From positions 1-64,000 of the forward strand of contig NZ_SZVP01000003.1 in the NCBI RefSeq assembly GCF_005885605.1: a stretch of DNA of 64,000 bases. Reading direction: 5' to 3'. Positions within the stretch are counted from its first letter, which is position 1, and every line of letters starts with the position of its first letter. The translations under genes were made by a program, and so were the position numbers. Positions 29,539 to 40,201 of the stretch are shown here, one piece after another. The DNA comes from Colwellia ponticola. GTDB taxonomy: Bacteria; Pseudomonadota; Gammaproteobacteria; Enterobacterales; Alteromonadaceae. Below the pieces are notes generated by a model, which was given only the letters and a program-made list of their open reading frames with translations, made no database searches and was not told where the DNA came from.

Positions 29539-29997
29539 TTAAATTTTTGCGACAAGATTCGCTTTATCTACATTGCTAATAGCAAGTTCATAATCGATGC
29601 TGTCAACTTGTACTATTAATACGGTATCGTTTTCTATAGCGACTAAAGGTCCTTTAAATTTTCGACGACCATTTAGGGGGATCGATAAACGGACATTAAT
29701 TGTTTCGCCAATAACTTCTTGAAAATGCGCCAATTCAAATAACGGACAATCAATACCTGGCGATGAAACTTCTAGACTGTATTCACTACTAATAGGGTCT
29801 TCTACATCTAATAATGCACCAACTTGACGACTTACTTCAGCGCAGTCATCAACATTAATGCCATTTTCATGATCAATATACAAACGTAAAACTGAGTTGT
29901 TACCTGCACTGATATATTCGATGCCTCGCAACGTTTTCCCGGTTTCTTCAACTGCGGGTCTTACTAAATCAGTTAGTTTTTGCTCAAATTTAGCCAA
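29539..29997 (-). CDS. rimP: Ribosome maturation factor RimP
   Basis: RimP helps assemble the 30S subunit. The 152-aa protein has LRGIEYISAGNNSVLRLYID, DCAEVSRQVGALLDVEDPI, YSLEVSSPGIDCPLF and a C-terminal SH3-like domain. The start codon is TTG. A strong AGGAG at 30005-30009 lies 7 bases before it, and the frame gives the expected MAKFEQKL start. It is the first gene of the nusA-infB operon. Confidence 0.95.
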   Translation of the reverse strand: MAKFEQKLTDLVRPAVEETGKTLRGIEYISAGNNSVLRLYIDHENGINVDDCAEVSRQVGALLDVEDPISSEYSLEVSSPGIDCPLFELAHFQEVIGETINVRLSIPLNGRRKFKGPLVAIENDTVLIVQVDSIDYELAISNVDKANLVAKI

Positions 29998-30063
29998 GCG
30001 TGTTCTCCTGTTACTTTACTACGGTGTGAAAAACACAAGCAGTATTATATAAATTTTAGATAT

Positions 30064-30083
30064 AAAAAAAGGGCATATAGCCC
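30064..30083 (-). terminator. Terminator-like hairpin just upstream of rimP
   Basis: On the minus strand GGGC, TATAT and GCCC are followed by seven T residues. It lies between the probable promoter and rimP, about 65 bases before the start codon, so it would act as an attenuator in the leader. The stem is short (4 bp). Confidence 0.5.
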
Positions 30084-30138
30084 AGCGAAAATTTGCTGTA
30101 TTTGCCTTTAAGGATGCGGTTGACTGCACTTTAAAAAC

Positions 30139-30160
30139 AAAAAAACCCCAAATTAGGGGC
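30139..30160 (-). terminator. Second terminator-like hairpin in the rimP leader
   Basis: On the minus strand CCCC, TAATTT and GGGG are followed by seven T residues. It is about 60 bases upstream of the previous hairpin. The GC stem is short, so its strength is uncertain. Confidence 0.45.
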
Positions 30161-30357
30161 TTATTTCACTGTTTTCCCCCAAGATTAAACAAAAAAAGCG
30201 TTTAATCAGGTTATTAATAGCCAAACTACTAATAATATTAATAAGAATATAAGCAAGGTGGCATAAATACATAACATAAGAATTATTAAATTCTACACAT
30301 AACTATTTACGTAGATCTGCTTATTCAGTGGCATCTTATTAAAGCTTTATGCGGCAA

Positions 30358-30386
30358 ATTATATAATGGCTCGCTATTAAGCGCAA
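30358..30386 (-). promoter_or_regulatory. Putative promoter of the rimP-nusA-infB operon
   Basis: On the minus strand TTGCGC (30381-30386) and a perfect TATAAT (30358-30363) have a 17-base spacer. Transcription would start near 30351 and give a leader of about 350 nt that contains both terminator-like hairpins. Confidence 0.5.
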
Positions 30387-30966
30387 GTCACATTAAGTAA
30401 TATCCGCTAGAAAGTCGTTATTTATTATGTCATATCACTCGAAATAAAAGCGAAAATTTACTAAAATTAATTTATATTTTACAAACTGTTAGTCTTAAAA
30501 AATAAATATTTAATAACAAACATTACTTTAGCTTAGTTACTTTCATCGCTGTTAGCGTATATTTATACACAACAGTAATAACTGTACTGATTAACTATCA
30601 ATGTAATAATACCACCGTTCTCGACCTTTTACTTACTAAGGCTCAAAGCGTTTTCATTGAAAAGATTAATTTAACGGTTGAATATCAATATTGATCAACC
30701 TGTACCGCTATAACGTATCTCACCCCCGATTGGTTTTCACTAAAGTGAGTTAACCTAGTTACGCTTAAACCGAACGTTTAATACCTATTCGGTTTCCTTA
30801 AATTAACAACAAAGAGCTCAATATATATTTAGATATTGTTATTTCGAAACAAAGAGGATCAAATAAAAAAACAAATAACCCTACAGCAGGTGTGTTGTTA
30901 AATACCCTAAAAAAGCGGATAATAGTGACCTTATAATTATCTATAACCTAATGACCCTTTAAGTAA
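30387..30966. other. Intergenic region between the rimP and rsx operons
   Basis: There is no gene or tRNA here that I can find. Notably, the initiator tRNA gene that precedes rimP in E. coli is absent. An 8-bp inverted repeat, AAACCGAA/TTCGGTTT (30767-30774 and 30788-30795), lies about 170 bases upstream of rsxA. A TATAAT at 30932-30937, with no clear -35 box, may be the rsxA -10 element. Confidence 0.45.
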
Positions 30967-31548
30967 ATGACTGATTACCTGTTACTACTCGTTGGCACTG
31001 TTCTCGTAAATAATTTTGTTTTAGTGCAATTTCTTGGTTTATGCCCCTTTATGGGCGTTTCATCGCGCACTGAAACGGCGATCGGTATGTCATTTGCAAC
31101 CGTTTTTGTCATGACCTTAGCCTCACTACTCAGCTATTTAGTGACCACCTATTTACTTGTCCCTTTTAATCTTGAATACCTCACTACCATGAGCTTTATT
31201 TTAGTGATTGCTGTTGTCGTGCAATTTACTGAAATGGTTGTGCATAAAACCAGTGCTAGCCTATATCGTTTATTGGGCATTTTCTTACCGTTAATTACCA
31301 CAAATTGTGCCGTTTTAGGCGTTGCTTTACTTAACTTACGTTTAGAACATGGCTTTTTTGAATCAATTATTTATGGCTTTGGTGCCTCATTAGGTTTCTC
31401 CTTAGTGTTAGTGATGTTTTCTGCCATGCGCGAAAAATTAGCTAATGCCGATGTACCTAGCCCTTTTAAAGGTGCTGCTATTGCGATGATTACCGCTGGT
31501 TTAATGTCGTTGGCATTTCTTGGTTTTACTGGTTTGGTAACAATTTAA
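30967..31548 (+). CDS. rsxA: Ion-translocating electron transport complex subunit A
   Basis: This integral inner-membrane subunit of the Rnf/Rsx complex moves electrons between ferredoxin/NADH and coupled ion transport. In E. coli the complex keeps SoxR reduced. The 193-aa protein has six hydrophobic helices and typical [19 protein letters not shown] and [16 protein letters not shown] segments. It is first in rsxABCDGE-nth, with rsxB starting one base after its stop codon. Confidence 0.96.
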   Translation: MTDYLLLLVGTVLVNNFVLVQFLGLCPFMGVSSRTETAIGMSFATVFVMTLASLLSYLVTTYLLVPFNLEYLTTMSFILVIAVVVQFTEMVVHKTSASLYRLLGIFLPLITTNCAVLGVALLNLRLEHGFFESIIYGFGASLGFSLVLVMFSAMREKLANADVPSPFKGAAIAMITAGLMSLAFLGFTGLVTI

Positions 31549-31549
31549 T

Positions 31550-32119
31550 ATGAATATCCTTCTCGCCATTATTGTTTTGGGCAGTATTGCTGCCATCTTT
31601 GGTGCACTACTTGGTTTTGCCTCGATACGCTTTAAAGTAGATGCTGACCCTATTGTTGAACAACTGGACGCTTTGTTGCCGCAAACACAATGTGGCCAAT
31701 GTGGCTACCCAGGTTGTAAACCTTACGCACAAGCTGTTGCTGATGGCGAAGCTATTAATAAATGTGCACCTGGCGGCGAAGATACCATCAAAAAAATAGC
31801 TGACTTAATGGGCGTTGAAGTCCAACCCCTTGATGCAAGCCATGTTCAAGGTGATGTTGCCAAAAGTAACCGCCCTAAAGTGGCTTTTGTTATTGAAGAA
31901 GACTGTATCGGCTGTACAAAGTGCATTCAAGCCTGCCCTGTAGACGCCATTATTGGCGCTGCTAAACAAATGCATACCATCATCATCGATGAATGTACGG
32001 GATGTGATTTATGTGTTGCACCTTGTCCTGTCGATTGTATCGAAATGCGTGAGCTACCAGAAACTATTCATAATTGGCAGTGGGATTTAACCAGTATTCC
32101 AGTAAAGCAACTGGATTAG
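31550..32119 (+). CDS. rsxB: Ion-translocating electron transport complex subunit B
   Basis: This iron-sulfur subunit has an N-terminal membrane anchor (about 1-25). A 4Fe-4S domain follows with [15 protein letters not shown] and a later CAPGG. Two ferredoxin-type motifs, [12 protein letters not shown] and [12 protein letters not shown], complete the 189-aa protein, which matches the family length. It likely passes electrons within the Rsx complex at the cytoplasmic face. Confidence 0.96.
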   Translation: MNILLAIIVLGSIAAIFGALLGFASIRFKVDADPIVEQLDALLPQTQCGQCGYPGCKPYAQAVADGEAINKCAPGGEDTIKKIADLMGVEVQPLDASHVQGDVAKSNRPKVAFVIEEDCIGCTKCIQACPVDAIIGAAKQMHTIIIDECTGCDLCVAPCPVDCIEMRELPETIHNWQWDLTSIPVKQLD

Positions 32120-32125
32120 GAGAAT

Positions 32126-34351
32126 ATGGTGGAATCAATAATAGAGCGTATCACGCGTGGCAACTTTTGGGATTTTCATGGCGGTATTCATCCGCCAGAG
32201 CAAAAATTTCTTACCACAAACAAGCCCATTAAATCACTCAGTTTACCCAAGCAGTTAATTATTCCACTGCAACAGCATATTGGCCTTGAAGGCGATGTAC
32301 TGGTGTCAGTGGGTGATAAGGTGTTAAAAGGCCAACCGCTAACACTGAGCAAAAATGCTATGGTCGTGCCTATTCATGCACCGACTAGTGGCGTTATTAG
32401 CGCGATAAAAATGTCGGTTATTGCCCACCCTTCTGCCCTACGTCAATTATGTATATTTCTCGACGTTGATGGTGAAGATACTTGGCGCGAAAGACAAGGT
32501 TGTACTGATATAGCACAATTATCTAACCATGACATTATTGCAAAAATTGCCAATGCTGGTATTGCTGGTATGGGCGGTGCGGGGTTTCCCACTCACGTGA
32601 AAGTAAGCACTGACCACAATATTAACTTTCTGATTATTAACGGCGCAGAGTGTGAGCCTTATATCACGGCTGATGACTTGTTAATGACCGAGCAAAGTGT
32701 CGCTATTGTTGATGGCATTAACATACTCGATAAGTTATTAAACCCTCGCCATATTTTAGTTGCTATTGAAGATAACAAGCCCAGTGCCATCAAAGCAATG
32801 CGACAAGCGACAGCCAACAATAGCAAAATAAAAGTCTGTGTGGTTCCCACTAAATACCCAACCGGTGGTGAAAAGCAGCTTATTCAAATTTTAACAGGTA
32901 AAGAAGTTACCGCTGGCCAATTACCTATTCATAGCGGCATTGTCATGCAAAATATTGCTACCTGTTTTGCTATTAATGACGCCATTAAATATGACATTCC
33001 ACTGATTAGCCGTGTGGTTACCGTAACAGGTCAAGCCTTAGCCCAACCACAAAATGTTTGGGCATTGCTGGGTACGCCAATCAATTTTTTACTTGAGCAA
33101 TGCCAAGTAAATAGTATTGATAATGAAAAGCAACCAGTGATCATGGGCGGCCCCATGATGGGGTTTAGTCTTTATAGTGAACTGGTACCTGTTGTTAAAA
33201 CCAGTAACTGTATATTAGTACCTAGTAAAATAGAAATGCCCAGTGCGTTTGAAAAAGAAAGTAAAGAAGTAGAGTGCATTCGCTGTGGTCAATGTAGTGA
33301 TGTTTGCCCTAGTCAATTACTGCCGCAAGAGCTGCAATGGAGCGCAAAAGCTAAAGATCACGCACAGTTAACCAAACTCAACTTAAGCGATTGCATAGAA
33401 TGTGGCGCTTGTGCTTATGTTTGCCCAAGCCAGATTCCTTTGGTGCATTACTACCGTATAGCTAAAGCTGAAATACGTGAAAAGCAATTACTCGATTTAA
33501 AAGCAGAAAAAGCAAAAGTACGTTTTGAAGCGCGAAAGTTACGCCTAGAAAAAGAAAAAATAGCTAGACAAGAAAAACATAAAAAAGCTGCGGCTGCCCG
33601 AAAAGCAGCCATGAACAAAGCGACTCCTGAAGCCGCTGGAGCTAAATCTGCAGTTGCCGCAGCACTAGCGCGTGTTAAAGCGAAGAAAGCCTCACAAGAG
33701 CAAGACAGCGCTACAGACAATGTAACAAACAGTGGTGTAACGGATGTGCCATTAGAAAGTGTATCTGCTGAAAAATCTCAAGTATCTGCCGCTATAGCCC
33801 GTGCTAAAGCAAAGAAAAAGTTAAAAGAGCAAGCCGCTAATAATGATAGCGATATCGTAGGTGAAAACACATCAAACACTGAGGATAAAAAAGCTAAAAT
33901 AGCGGCAGCTATTGCTAAAGCAAAAGCGAAAAAATTGAGTAAAGGCGCTAGCGAAGCTGACCATGACACTGGCAATATCACTGCGCCTGAAACGGCCGAT
34001 AAAGTGCCCGTCGCAGCAGCCAAAACAGCGTCGACACCCGCAATAGTTGCCACATCAAGTAGTGATGATAAAAAAACCAAAATAGCGGCAGCGATTGCTA
34101 AAGCAAAAGCGAAGAAATTGAATAAAGGCGCTAGCGAAGCTGACCATGACACTGGCAATATCACTGCGCCTGAAACGAGCGATAAAGTGCCCGTCGCAGC
34201 AGCCGAAACAGCGTCGACACCTGCAATAGCTACCACATCAAGCACTGATGATAAAAAAGCTAAAATAGCGGCAGCGATTGCTAAAGCTAAGGCAAAAAAG
34301 AAACGACAAGAAGCCAGTTCGGGTAACAATAACGATCAAAATAGCGTGTAA
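32126..34351 (+). CDS. rsxC: Ion-translocating electron transport complex subunit C, with repetitive tail
   Basis: This peripheral subunit binds NADH/FMN and [4Fe-4S] clusters. The core (about 1-450) has GIAGMGGAGFPTHVK, INGAECEPYI and the cluster motifs CIRCGQCSDVCPS and CIECGACAYVCPS. The remaining about 290 residues are a Lys/Ala-rich helical tail. Its last part consists of near-identical 61-residue repeats centred on KIAAAIAKAKAKK. Enterobacterial RsxC also has a repetitive Ala/Lys tail, so length variation here is expected. The protein has 741 aa. Confidence 0.95.
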   Translation: MVESIIERITRGNFWDFHGGIHPPEQKFLTTNKPIKSLSLPKQLIIPLQQHIGLEGDVLVSVGDKVLKGQPLTLSKNAMVVPIHAPTSGVISAIKMSVIAHPSALRQLCIFLDVDGEDTWRERQGCTDIAQLSNHDIIAKIANAGIAGMGGAGFPTHVKVSTDHNINFLIINGAECEPYITADDLLMTEQSVAIVDGINILDKLLNPRHILVAIEDNKPSAIKAMRQATANNSKIKVCVVPTKYPTGGEKQLIQILTGKEVTAGQLPIHSGIVMQNIATCFAINDAIKYDIPLISRVVTVTGQALAQPQNVWALLGTPINFLLEQCQVNSIDNEKQPVIMGGPMMGFSLYSELVPVVKTSNCILVPSKIEMPSAFEKESKEVECIRCGQCSDVCPSQLLPQELQWSAKAKDHAQLTKLNLSDCIECGACAYVCPSQIPLVHYYRIAKAEIREKQLLDLKAEKAKVRFEARKLRLEKEKIARQEKHKKAAAARKAAMNKATPEAAGAKSAVAAALARVKAKKASQEQDSATDNVTNSGVTDVPLESVSAEKSQVSAAIARAKAKKKLKEQAANNDSDIVGENTSNTEDKKAKIAAAIAKAKAKKLSKGASEADHDTGNITAPETADKVPVAAAKTASTPAIVATSSSDDKKTKIAAAIAKAKAKKLNKGASEADHDTGNITAPETSDKVPVAAAETASTPAIATTSSTDDKKAKIAAAIAKAKAKKKRQEASSGNNNDQNSV
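33884..34309 (+). repeat. 183-bp in-frame tandem repeats in the rsxC tail
   Basis: Two full units (33884-34066 and 34067-34249) and a partial third (34250-34309) have a period of exactly 183 bases, or 61 codons. Differences between units are few, so the expansion is recent or kept uniform. Each unit encodes KIAAAIAKAKAKK followed by an acidic spacer (GASEADHDTGNITAPET). Confidence 0.92.
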
Positions 34352-34447
34352 CCAATGACGACAAAGAAACACAATCGAATAGCAACTCAAATAGTTATTC
34401 GATTTAAAAATTTATCAGAGAAACAACCCGACGAGTTGATATAAACA

Positions 34448-35509
34448 ATGGCATTTTGGATAGCAAGTTCACCGCATAATCATAACCATACCAAAACACC
34501 TAACTTAATGCGTTTGGTAATGTATGCAACACTACCCGGCGTTTTAGCCCAGTGGTATTTTTTTGGTTGGGGAAATTTAATTCATATCGGTCTAGCGATG
34601 ACCACGGCACTTCTTTGTGAATATACCGTGTTGTCGCTGCGTAAAAAACCCATCACACATGAACTACTTGATGGTAGCGGCTTATTAACCGCCTTATTAC
34701 TCGGTATCTGTTTACCAGCGCTAGCGCCTTGGTGGATTTCGGTTATTGGTACCATGTTTGCTATTGTCATTGCTAAACAACTTTATGGTGGCTTAGGACA
34801 TAATCCCTTTAACCCTGCTATGGTTGGTTATGTCATGTTATTGGTGTCTTTTCCTTTGCAAATGACACAGTGGCAGCCACCACTATCATTAGTGACGGTA
34901 GATCTAAATTTTATTAATACCTTAACGACCATATTCACTGGTTTTACTATCGATGGTTACTCTGTAGAGCAAGTACGCACAACCATTGATGGCATCACCA
35001 TGGCCACGCCTCTTGATACCTTAAAAACCAACATAAGCTTAGGTTTAACGGTACTTGAGAGCATTAGCAACCCGGTTTTTGGTAATAACTTCTCTTTAGG
35101 TTGGGAATGGGTTAATGCTGGATTTTTACTTGGTGGACTATTTCTTATCAGCAAAAAAGCCATTGCATGGCAAACACCCGTGAGCTTTTTACTGAGTTTA
35201 TTTATTTGCTCTTTAATAGGGTTTAGTCTCAGTCCTGACAGTAGTGCTTCAACTATGTTCCACTGGTTTTCTGGCGCAACTATGCTCGGTGCTTTTTTTA
35301 TTCTAACCGACCCGGTCAGTGGCGCTACGAGTAACAGAGGCCGATTCATAGTTGGTTTACTCGCGGGCTTATTGGTTTACCTAATTCGTACAACCGGCGG
35401 TTATCCTGATGGCGTCGCCTTTGCCGTATTACTGTGTAATATGTCGGCTCCCTTAATAGATCAATACACGCGTCCGCGCACCTACGGCCACCTTAAAGGG
35501 GATAAGTAA
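34448..35509 (+). CDS. rsxD: Ion-translocating electron transport complex subunit D
   Basis: This 353-aa polytopic membrane subunit carries a covalently bound FMN in the family. The attachment threonine lies in DPVSGATSNRG. It also has LGHNPFNPAMVGYV and GGYPDGVAFAVLL. It follows rsxC after 96 bases, and its stop codon overlaps the rsxG start by one base. Confidence 0.96.
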   Translation: MAFWIASSPHNHNHTKTPNLMRLVMYATLPGVLAQWYFFGWGNLIHIGLAMTTALLCEYTVLSLRKKPITHELLDGSGLLTALLLGICLPALAPWWISVIGTMFAIVIAKQLYGGLGHNPFNPAMVGYVMLLVSFPLQMTQWQPPLSLVTVDLNFINTLTTIFTGFTIDGYSVEQVRTTIDGITMATPLDTLKTNISLGLTVLESISNPVFGNNFSLGWEWVNAGFLLGGLFLISKKAIAWQTPVSFLLSLFICSLIGFSLSPDSSASTMFHWFSGATMLGAFFILTDPVSGATSNRGRFIVGLLAGLLVYLIRTTGGYPDGVAFAVLLCNMSAPLIDQYTRPRTYGHLKGDK

Positions 35510-36252
35510 TGACTGATAATACTGATCCTACACATAACAAGCCTGAGCGTAACACAACAGATAAAGCGCAACAGTCACCACTGACTACCGCTATCTCTAA
35601 AAACACTAAAATACTAGCGCTATTTGCTATCGCTTGTACGTTAGCGGTTAGTGTTGTTAGTGAACTTACTCAAGATCGCATAAAAGCCCAAGAGCAACAG
35701 CAACTGCTTAACACCTTGCATAACATTATTGACCCAAGTCGGTACGACAACGATATTGCTAACGATTGTATTATTATCAACGCGCCTGAGCTGGGTTCAA
35801 CTAAAGATAACACCGCTTATATTGCCAGAAAATCAGGAAAAATAACCGCAGTTGCTATTACCACTTCAGCGCCACAAGGCTACAGTGGTAATATTGATTT
35901 TATTATGGCGGTCAATGCCAATAATACCGTTAGCGGTGTGCGCATATTAAAGCATCAAGAAACCCCCGGACTGGGTGATAAAATAGAAATCAGAAAAAGT
36001 GATTGGATTAACAGCTTTACTGGCAAACGTTTACTATCAGAAGATGATAATCGCTGGGCGGTAAGAAAAGACGGCGGTATGTTTGACCAGTTTACTGGGG
36101 CAACTATTACGCCACGCGCCGTGGTAAAGGCCGTAAAAAGCACCTTAAATTACTTCACTGACAATAAAGCTGCGCTATTAACGCGCCCTAATGCATGCGC
36201 CAAAGACAACGCAGCATCAACCCTAGCCATTATCGAGGCTGCTAATGAGTAA
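35509..36252 (+). CDS. rsxG: Ion-translocating electron transport complex subunit G
   Basis: This 247-aa subunit has one N-terminal membrane helix (about 32-50) and a periplasmic FMN-binding domain. The FMN-linked threonine sits in [15 protein letters not shown], and [12 protein letters not shown] is also typical. Its first about 30 residues are polar and longer than in E. coli. GGGGA precedes the ATG. Confidence 0.95.
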   Translation: MTDNTDPTHNKPERNTTDKAQQSPLTTAISKNTKILALFAIACTLAVSVVSELTQDRIKAQEQQQLLNTLHNIIDPSRYDNDIANDCIIINAPELGSTKDNTAYIARKSGKITAVAITTSAPQGYSGNIDFIMAVNANNTVSGVRILKHQETPGLGDKIEIRKSDWINSFTGKRLLSEDDNRWAVRKDGGMFDQFTGATITPRAVVKAVKSTLNYFTDNKAALLTRPNACAKDNAASTLAIIEAANE

Positions 36253-37036
36253 TGAAATAGCACCACAACAGAGTCATGATGTTGAGAACGCTGATGAACA
36301 AGCGCTATTAACACAAGCGTCAGCTGCTTCAGCTGCACGTAAAGCTGAATATAAAGAGCTAGCAATACAAGGTTTATGGAAAAACAACCCTGGGTTAGTG
36401 CAACTACTGGGATTATGTCCGCTACTGGCGGTAACATCAACCGTCACTAATGCCTTAGGACTTGGCTTAGCCACATTGCTAGTGCTTATTTGCTCAAATA
36501 TTACCGTATCAGCCATTAGACGCTGGGTGCCAAAAGAAATTCGCATCCCCATTTTTGTGTTAATTATTGCCGCCTTTGTCACTTGCGTACAGCTAATAAT
36601 GAATGCTTTTACCTACGGTATTTATCAATCATTAGGCATTTTTTTACCGCTAATTGTCACCAACTGCGCGATTATTGGTAGGGCTGAAGCCTACGCTTCT
36701 AAAAATCCGGTCGGAAAATCAGCCTTTGATGGTTTAATGATGGGATTAGGCTTTACTATTATCTTACTTTTATTAGGTGTTATAAGAGAAGTACTAGGGC
36801 AAGGCACCATTTTTGACGGTGCTAATTTATTATTTGGTGACTGGGCTAGCGTGTTAAGAATTGAAGTAATGCAACTTGATAGTCAGTTTTTATTAGCTAT
36901 TTTACCGCCAGGTGCTTTTATTGCCATGGGCATTTTAATCGCCCTTAAAAATGCTATTGATAATCATATCAAAGCAAAAAAAGTGGTTCATACTGAACAA
37001 GTGATTGAAAGAGTTCGAGTCAACTTTGACTCTTAA
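36245..37036 (+). CDS. rsxE: Ion-translocating electron transport complex subunit E
   Basis: This polytopic membrane subunit is paralogous to RsxA, with [20 protein letters not shown] and [18 protein letters not shown]. The 263-aa length exceeds E. coli RsxE (231 aa) because of an Ala/Glu-rich N-terminal extension of about 32 residues. The upstream ATG has a good GAGG site at 6 bases and overlaps rsxG by 8 bases, so I keep it. Confidence 0.95.
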   Translation: MSNEIAPQQSHDVENADEQALLTQASAASAARKAEYKELAIQGLWKNNPGLVQLLGLCPLLAVTSTVTNALGLGLATLLVLICSNITVSAIRRWVPKEIRIPIFVLIIAAFVTCVQLIMNAFTYGIYQSLGIFLPLIVTNCAIIGRAEAYASKNPVGKSAFDGLMMGLGFTIILLLLGVIREVLGQGTIFDGANLLFGDWASVLRIEVMQLDSQFLLAILPPGAFIAMGILIALKNAIDNHIKAKKVVHTEQVIERVRVNFDS

Positions 37037-37098
37037 CAACCGCGATTCCTAATAACTGATACGATTAACGCCACAATAAGTGATAAAAGAGTACGCCA

Positions 37099-37761
37099 AT
37101 GAATAAAGAAAAACGTATAGAAATTCTCTCTCGGCTGCGTGATGAAAACCCAGAGCCAACCACAGAGTTAAATTTTTCTACCCCGTTTGAATTACTTATT
37201 GCTGTGCTACTTTCCGCGCAAGCAACTGATGTTGGCGTTAACAAAGCAACCGATAAGCTCTACCCTATTGCTAATACGCCGCAAGCTATTTTAGATCTTG
37301 GACTTGATGGACTCAAAAGCTACATCAAAACCATTGGTTTATTTAATACCAAAGCGGTAAACACCTTAAAAACCTGTCAAATGTTAGTTGATTTGCATGG
37401 CGGTGAAGTCCCTGAAGACAGAGCCGCCTTAGAAGCATTACCTGGCGTTGGCCGTAAAACCGCTAACGTAGTGTTAAACACCGCCTTTGGCTGGTTAAAG
37501 GATGATGAGGGTAAATACTTTTTAGCGGTAGATACCCATATATTTAGACTAGCGAATCGCACTAAATACGCCCCAGGTAAAACCGTTGAGCAAGTTGAAG
37601 CTAATATAGTAAAATTAACACCCAGAAAAACTGAGTTTATGTTCAACCTTCATCATTGGTTTATTTTACATGGTCGCTATACTTGCACAGCTAAACGCCC
37701 TAAATGTGGCTCTTGTATTATCGAAGACTTGTGTGAATTTAGAGATAAAAGCAGTGATTAG
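37099..37761 (+). CDS. nth: Endonuclease III
   Basis: This DNA glycosylase/AP lyase removes oxidised pyrimidines. The 220-aa protein has LLSAQATDVGVNKATDKL and a helix-hairpin-helix with the catalytic Lys (LPGVGRKTANVVLN). The catalytic Asp is in VDTHIFRLANR. The [4Fe-4S] loop is CTAKRPKCGSCIIEDLC (C-x6-C-x2-C-x5-C). It ends the rsx operon, as in E. coli. Confidence 0.97.
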   Translation: MNKEKRIEILSRLRDENPEPTTELNFSTPFELLIAVLLSAQATDVGVNKATDKLYPIANTPQAILDLGLDGLKSYIKTIGLFNTKAVNTLKTCQMLVDLHGGEVPEDRAALEALPGVGRKTANVVLNTAFGWLKDDEGKYFLAVDTHIFRLANRTKYAPGKTVEQVEANIVKLTPRKTEFMFNLHHWFILHGRYTCTAKRPKCGSCIIEDLCEFRDKSSD

Positions 37762-38055
37762 TTCAATATTTTAGCTATCAAAGTAATCTTTTCAATGAAA
37801 ATGTAGATGATGTCTCCCGTCCACAATGGATTATAACTTGCCATAGTTAATCATTAATTTTAATGCAACGTTTCAACTGTTGGGCTATATTATTTAACTC
37901 AAGATAAATTTTTAAACACGACTATTTTAAGTATCAGTTATTTTATATTTATTATATTACGATGTTAATGATGTTAAGTTTATTAATATCTTGCCGATAT
38001 ATTTTTAACATACTCTTGTTAAAAATACCTTTCAAAGAAATAAGGGCTCTGCATT

Positions 38056-40170
38056 ATGCTGTTAAGTAAACGAGATTCAATTCAAAAGAAAGTGACCCTA
38101 TTATTTGTGAGTATTGTTTTACTCTGCGCTATCGGTTTTGGAGTACTTACCTCCAAAACATTATCATCATTATCTAATGAACAAATAGCAGCAACCAAAA
38201 CACTACTGAAAAAATCTGTGCTCAATTCAATGAATGACGCAGGACAACTATCAAGTGAGCGTATTAGTAAGCTACTTAAGCAAAGTTTTGCCCCCGCACT
38301 CATTTTAGCAGAAACCTTATCTAAAACTGCCTATCCCAACAAACCTTTTAATCGAGAAATAGTACAAGACTTAAGTCGTTTCAACTTAGCTGCAACACCA
38401 ACAATTAGTGCGCTCTATACTCATTTTGAAGTCAATGGTTATGATGGCTTGGATAATACTTTTGTTGATTTTGGACAACACTCATCACCCACCGGCACCT
38501 TAGAAATTTATTGGATAAAAGAGAATGGTCAAGCCATTTTTTATCCTGAAGAAAATCCAGAAGATAAATATAACAGTACAAAAGATGAAAATGGTATTCG
38601 TACCGCTGAATTTTATTTATGTAGTAAAGATGCCCTAACACCTTGTGCGCTTGACCCTTATTTATATGAAATAGAGCCTGGTCGTAAAGAACTAATGACG
38701 ACACTAACTGCTCCCATTATAGTATCAAATCAATTTAGAGGGATAGTGGGGGTTGATATTAACTTGCCTATTGTACAGCAGTGGATCACAGAACAGTCAA
38801 AATCATTATTTGAAGGTAATGCATCCATTAGTTTATTCAGTCAAAAAGATATGCTTATCGCCTCAAGCGGTTACCCTGATCAATTATCTAAAAAAGCCAG
38901 TGATGTTAATGCAGAGCTTGCCGCAATTTTGAAGAATTCTGATAAATTAATTACCTCTGATAGTAACTGGCACGTTAAAGTCCCCCTATTTATTAGTGAA
39001 GCTAATGTCACTTGGACACTTATTATCTCTGTTCCTGAAAAAGTAGCCTTAGCCTCGGTACTAGCAATGACAGAAAAAGCTAATGAATCCTATAATAAAG
39101 CACTAACAAATTTATTATTCTTTTCCGTATTGTTTTTAGCTGCCGCAATATTTTTTGCTATCTGGCTAGCGCGATCTATCACCTCACCGATCAAACTACT
39201 TTCTGCTTCAATTCAAGAATTGGCGGACCGTGAAGGTGACCTAACACAGAAAGTTAATGTTAAAAGTCATGAAGAATTAATACTCTTGGCAGCTGGCTTT
39301 AATAAGTTTATTAATAAATTAGCAGAGATGATTGGTTCATCGAAAACTTTTTCTATTGAACTGGTGGGTAAATTTAGCGAACTAGAAAATATTGCACATG
39401 ACGTTGAAAATGATACTCAAGCACAGCAAGTCAACTTAGACAGTATCGCAACGGCAATGACTGAAATGGCGGCAGCATCCAATGAAGTGGCCACCCTCGC
39501 GGTAGAAACGGCAAATGGAGGTAAACACGCAAATGCCCTATTACAAGAAACTCAAGATATCTTAGAAGCCAGTGTCCAAAATGTGCAAGAACTTGCACAT
39601 AATATGGCATTAACCAGTGAACAAATATCACAAGTAGCCGCCCATAGTTCAGATATAACGGGTATTGTAGAAACGATAAGATCGATTGCTGACCAAACCA
39701 ATTTACTAGCCTTAAATGCTGCCATAGAAGCAGCAAGAGCAGGAGAACAAGGCAGAGGCTTTGCTGTTGTTGCCGACGAAGTCAGAAGTTTGGCTGCGCG
39801 TACTCAAGCTTCAACTCAAGATATAAGTGATCTCATTGCCAACTTACAAATAGATGTTAATAAAGCCGTTGAAACCTTGGATGCAAACAAAGACTCAATT
39901 ACAGGTACGGTTGATAAAACAAGCACCAGCTTTGAACGACTTTCTCAAACAATGGCAAGTATTAAGGTCATGAGTGAAAGTACTGAACAAGTTGCCACCG
40001 CAGCTGAAGAACAAAGCCATGTTGCAGAAGATATAAATATTCGCTTAGTATCGGTATCTGATAGTAGTACCGGCTTGGCAGAGTTAGGGCAAAGATTACA
40101 AAAGAACAGTGCTTACTCTAAAAAAATTGTTGAGCAGATTGAAGCTGAACTAAGTCGTTTAAAATGCTAA
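38056..40170 (+). CDS. Methyl-accepting chemotaxis protein with dCache-type sensor
   Basis: This 704-aa transmembrane chemoreceptor has a first helix (about 11-33) and a periplasmic region (about 34-350) of dCache size. The sensor has an internal [16 protein letters not shown]-like segment and a [12 protein letters not shown] strand typical of Cache domains. A second helix (about 355-375), a HAMP domain and the signalling domain follow. The hairpin tip is [20 protein letters not shown]. Its ligand cannot be read from the sequence. It is monocistronic and 31 bases before gloA. Confidence 0.93.
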   Translation: MLLSKRDSIQKKVTLLFVSIVLLCAIGFGVLTSKTLSSLSNEQIAATKTLLKKSVLNSMNDAGQLSSERISKLLKQSFAPALILAETLSKTAYPNKPFNREIVQDLSRFNLAATPTISALYTHFEVNGYDGLDNTFVDFGQHSSPTGTLEIYWIKENGQAIFYPEENPEDKYNSTKDENGIRTAEFYLCSKDALTPCALDPYLYEIEPGRKELMTTLTAPIIVSNQFRGIVGVDINLPIVQQWITEQSKSLFEGNASISLFSQKDMLIASSGYPDQLSKKASDVNAELAAILKNSDKLITSDSNWHVKVPLFISEANVTWTLIISVPEKVALASVLAMTEKANESYNKALTNLLFFSVLFLAAAIFFAIWLARSITSPIKLLSASIQELADREGDLTQKVNVKSHEELILLAAGFNKFINKLAEMIGSSKTFSIELVGKFSELENIAHDVENDTQAQQVNLDSIATAMTEMAAASNEVATLAVETANGGKHANALLQETQDILEASVQNVQELAHNMALTSEQISQVAAHSSDITGIVETIRSIADQTNLLALNAAIEAARAGEQGRGFAVVADEVRSLAARTQASTQDISDLIANLQIDVNKAVETLDANKDSITGTVDKTSTSFERLSQTMASIKVMSESTEQVATAAEEQSHVAEDINIRLVSVSDSSTGLAELGQRLQKNSAYSKKIVEQIEAELSRLKC

Positions 40171-40201
40171 TTATATTCATTTAAATAGAAAAGAGAGTGT
40201 T

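Noticed and set aside
30000-30966. Expected initiator tRNA gene upstream of rimP
   Set aside because: I looked for a tRNA-like CCA end and GGTTC-type arm in this gap and found none; the region is too AT-rich.
33778-34329. 183-codon open frame on the minus strand
   Set aside because: It is an antisense shadow of the rsxC tandem repeats; hydrophobicity comes from complementing Lys/Ala codons.
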